A DNA stretch of 9,378 nucleotides from Lamprocystis purpurea (GTDB taxonomy: Bacteria; Pseudomonadota; Gammaproteobacteria; Chromatiales; Chromatiaceae). A program made the position numbers and the translations under genes. This document shows, one piece after another, positions 7,885 to 9,378 of the stretch (position 1 is the first letter of the stretch; each line of letters opens with the position of its first letter). Location of the stretch: assembly GCA_020718945.1 (NCBI GenBank), contig DYRB01000092.1, positions 1-9,378 of the forward strand, given 5' to 3'. The notes below the pieces were generated by a model that did no database searches, was not told where the DNA came from, and worked only from the letters and a program-made list of their open reading frames with translations.

Positions 7885-7888
7885 GGTT

Positions 7889-8677
7889 TCAGGCCGCCGC
7901 CAGCGGGCGTTCCTGGCGGCGCAGGACCTCGCTGGCCAGGGCCAGGTAGGCCACGGCCCCGCGGGAGATCTTGTCGTACAGGATCACCGGCAGCCCATGG
8001 CTGGGGGCCTCGGCCAGGCGCACGTTGCGCGGGATGATGGTGCGGTAGACCTGGCCGCCGAAATGGTTGATGAGCTGGGTCGAGACCTGGTTGGCGAGGT
8101 TGTTGCGGGGGTCGTGCATGGTGCGCAGTATGCCCTCCACCTGGAGCCCCGGGTTGCGGGAGGCCCGCACCCTGCCGATGGTATCGAGCAGGGCCGAGAG
8201 CCCCTCCAGGGCGTAGTACTCGCACTGGATCGGGATCAGCACCCCGTCGGCGGCGACCAGGGCGTTGAGGGTCAGCATGTTGAGCGACGGCGGGCAGTCG
8301 ATGACCACCAGTTCGTAGGCATCGACCACCTCCGCCAGGATCTTCGCCAGGCTGCGCTCGCGCAGGGCCGAATCGAGCAGCCCCACCTCGGCGGCGGTCA
8401 GATCCCCGTTGGCGGGGAGCAGATCGAAGCCTGGGGCCGGCGCCTCGATGCGCTGGACGCTTTCGGCGAAGGAGGCCCCGGAGAGCAGCACGTCGCAGGT
8501 AGTGATCTGGCAGGTCTGCTTGTCCACCCCGCACCCCATGGTCGCGTTACCTTGGGGATCAAGGTCAAGCAGCAGGACGCGTCGCTGCATGGAGGCGAGC
8601 GAGGCGGCCAGATTGACGGCGGTGGTGGTCTTACCCACCCCCCCCTTCTGATTGGCGATGGCGATGATTCTGCCCAT
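7889..8677 (-). CDS. parA: Chromosome partitioning ATPase ParA (Soj family)
   Basis: Walker-type ATPase that binds DNA non-specifically when ATP-bound and moves ParB-parS complexes apart. The protein is 262 residues, typical of chromosomal Soj/ParA. The deviant Walker A motif KGGVGKTT is at 11-18, starting six residues after IIAIA. Walker A' is LLLDLDPQGNAT (D38, D40). Walker B is LVVIDCPPS with D127. There is no N-terminal helix-turn-helix extension, so it is unlike the autorepressing plasmid ParA proteins of the P1/F type. The start lies 5 bases after the rsmG stop without a close Shine-Dalgarno, consistent with coupling to rsmG. parB follows after 4 bases. Confidence 0.97.
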   Translation of the reverse strand: MGRIIAIANQKGGVGKTTTAVNLAASLASMQRRVLLLDLDPQGNATMGCGVDKQTCQITTCDVLLSGASFAESVQRIEAPAPGFDLLPANGDLTAAEVGLLDSALRERSLAKILAEVVDAYELVVIDCPPSLNMLTLNALVAADGVLIPIQCEYYALEGLSALLDTIGRVRASRNPGLQVEGILRTMHDPRNNLANQVSTQLINHFGGQVYRTIIPRNVRLAEAPSHGLPVILYDKISRGAVAYLALASEVLRRQERPLAAA

Positions 8678-8682
8678 GGGGT

Positions 8683-9324
8683 CTAGTCCAGTCGGACCTC
8701 GATGAGGTGGCGCTCGCCGTCGACGAAGGGGACCACCAGGCGGTGGACCCTCAGGTTGGCGGGGCGGGGGATCAGGTCTTCCAGCTCGGCCTCCGGCGCT
8801 CGCCCCTTCAAAAGGAGCAGGCGGCCCGGGTGCGCCAGGAGCGGCTCGCCCAAGGCTCGAAGCTCGGACAGGGAGGCCAAGGCGCGGGCGACAATGGTAG
8901 CGAAGTTTCGCCCCGGCCGATACGACTCCATGCGGGCCTGGACCACCTCGCAGTTGTCCAAGCCCAGTTCCATGACCGCCTGGCGCACGAAGCGGGTCTT
9001 CTTGCCGTTGCCGTCCAGGAGCCAGAAGCGGCGTTCCGGCTGGAGCAACGCCAACGGGATGCCCGGCAGCCCAGCCCCTGTCCCCAGGTCCAGGACCGAG
9101 TCACCAAAGAGGTACGGCGCGACCGCCAGGCTATCGAGCAGGTGACGCCCGACCATGTCCAGCGGATCGCGCACCGCGGTCAGGTTGTAGGTGCGATTCC
9201 ACTTGACCAGCAAGGCCAGGTAGGCGACCAGCCCCGCCCGCTGGCCCTCGTCGGCGTCGAGCCCCAGGACCGCCAGACCGGCGTCCAGGCGCTGGCGCAG
9301 GGCGCCGCTATCCGCTTCTAGCAT
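8683..9324 (-). CDS. rsmG: 16S rRNA (guanine527-N7)-methyltransferase RsmG (GidB)
   Basis: SAM-dependent enzyme that methylates N7 of G527 in 16S rRNA; loss of this methyl group is a known cause of low-level streptomycin resistance in other bacteria. The protein is 213 residues against 207 in E. coli. WNRTYNLTAVRDP is at 42-54 and RHLLDS at 60-65. The SAM-binding glycine loop VLDLGTGAGLPGIPLALLQP is at 77-96. LLDGNGKKTRFVRQ (102-115) and ARALASLSEL (146-155) are further family motifs. A purine-rich stretch GGAGGGGGA lies upstream of ATG, somewhat far (the GGAGGG ends 13 bases before it). It is the first complete gene of the rsmG-parA-parB operon. Confidence 0.97.
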   Translation of the reverse strand: MLEADSGALRQRLDAGLAVLGLDADEGQRAGLVAYLALLVKWNRTYNLTAVRDPLDMVGRHLLDSLAVAPYLFGDSVLDLGTGAGLPGIPLALLQPERRFWLLDGNGKKTRFVRQAVMELGLDNCEVVQARMESYRPGRNFATIVARALASLSELRALGEPLLAHPGRLLLLKGRAPEAELEDLIPRPANLRVHRLVVPFVDGERHLIEVRLD

Positions 9325-9378
9325 GGGTGCCAGGTCCCCCTCCCGAGTATGGGGCTACACCATAGCCCGGAGGGCGGG
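9325..9378 (-). promoter_or_regulatory. rsmG leader: hairpin covering its ribosome binding site, possible end of mnmG
   Basis: On the minus strand the 54 bases before rsmG contain an inner perfect stem, GGGCTA/TAGCCC with a 5-base loop (9352-9368). Directly outside it, CCCTCC (9374-9369) can pair with GGAGGG (9343-9338), which is part of the purine-rich rsmG ribosome binding site. One reading frame from the window edge gives seven codons (PALRAMV) and a TAG at 9357-9355. This would fit the tail of mnmG (gidA), the usual neighbour, but seven codons cannot prove it. The fold is visible in sequence; a role in coupling rsmG to upstream translation is inference. Confidence 0.4.

Noticed and set aside
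8023..8035. Near-palindrome GCGCACGTTGCGC resembling a partial parS core
   Set aside because: It lies in conserved parA codons (RNVRLA), lacks CACGTG and lacks the GTTTC/GAAAC arms.
6976..8037. 353-codon plus-strand open frame opposite parB and parA
   Set aside because: Antisense shadow. The conserved ParB and ParA motifs lie on the minus strand, and this frame shows none of its own.
7808..8686. 292-codon plus-strand open frame opposite parA
   Set aside because: Antisense to a complete parA, with no known domain.

Overview
This window is a compact, GC-rich housekeeping locus. Every protein-coding gene I can support lies on the minus strand, so transcription runs from high to low coordinates. 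The order is rsmG - parA - parB - atpI - atpB - atpE - atpF - atpH - atpA - atpG - atpD. The partition genes followed by the F1Fo ATP synthase operon is a layout typical of the replication-origin region of Gammaproteobacteria. The ATP synthase proteins match the E. coli type closely in length and motif. I infer a gammaproteobacterium, possibly Chromatiales (purple sulfur bacteria and relatives). The class is fairly secure; the order is a guess from general resemblance.

Region 6967-9378 holds the chromosome-maintenance block. rsmG (16S rRNA G527 methyltransferase), parA and parB are separated by only 5 and 4 bases, so they are almost certainly one transcript. It probably continues from an mnmG gene lying just outside the right edge. 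ParA and ParB form the origin-segregation machine. No parS-like CACGTG core was found in the window.

Region 6833-6966 is the junction between the two operons. It contains a strong sigma70-type promoter (TTGACC, 17-base spacer, TATACT) pointing into atpI, plus three short perfect palindromes that are candidate operators. The predicted transcription start lies so close to the first atpI ATG that the internal Met12 is the more likely start.

Region 1-6832 is the atp operon. atpI, atpB, atpE and atpF encode the assembly factor and the membrane Fo sector. atpH, atpA, atpG and atpD encode the delta, alpha, gamma and beta subunits of F1. All catalytic and proton-translocating residues I checked are present, and subunit c carries an Asp, consistent with proton coupling. 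atpD is cut by the window edge inside its probable stop codon, so its protein is complete. atpC (epsilon) would be expected just beyond coordinate 1. Spacers are short except atpA-atpG (197 bases, rich in inverted repeats), atpG-atpD (88 bases) and atpE-atpF (58 bases, with a 12-base palindrome).

I see no mobile element, CRISPR array, tRNA, rRNA or defence system, and no gene-free stretch above 300 bases. The noteworthy signals are regulatory: the atp promoter, the structured atpA-atpG spacer, and a hairpin that would hide the rsmG ribosome binding site. I do not see a new biological system here.
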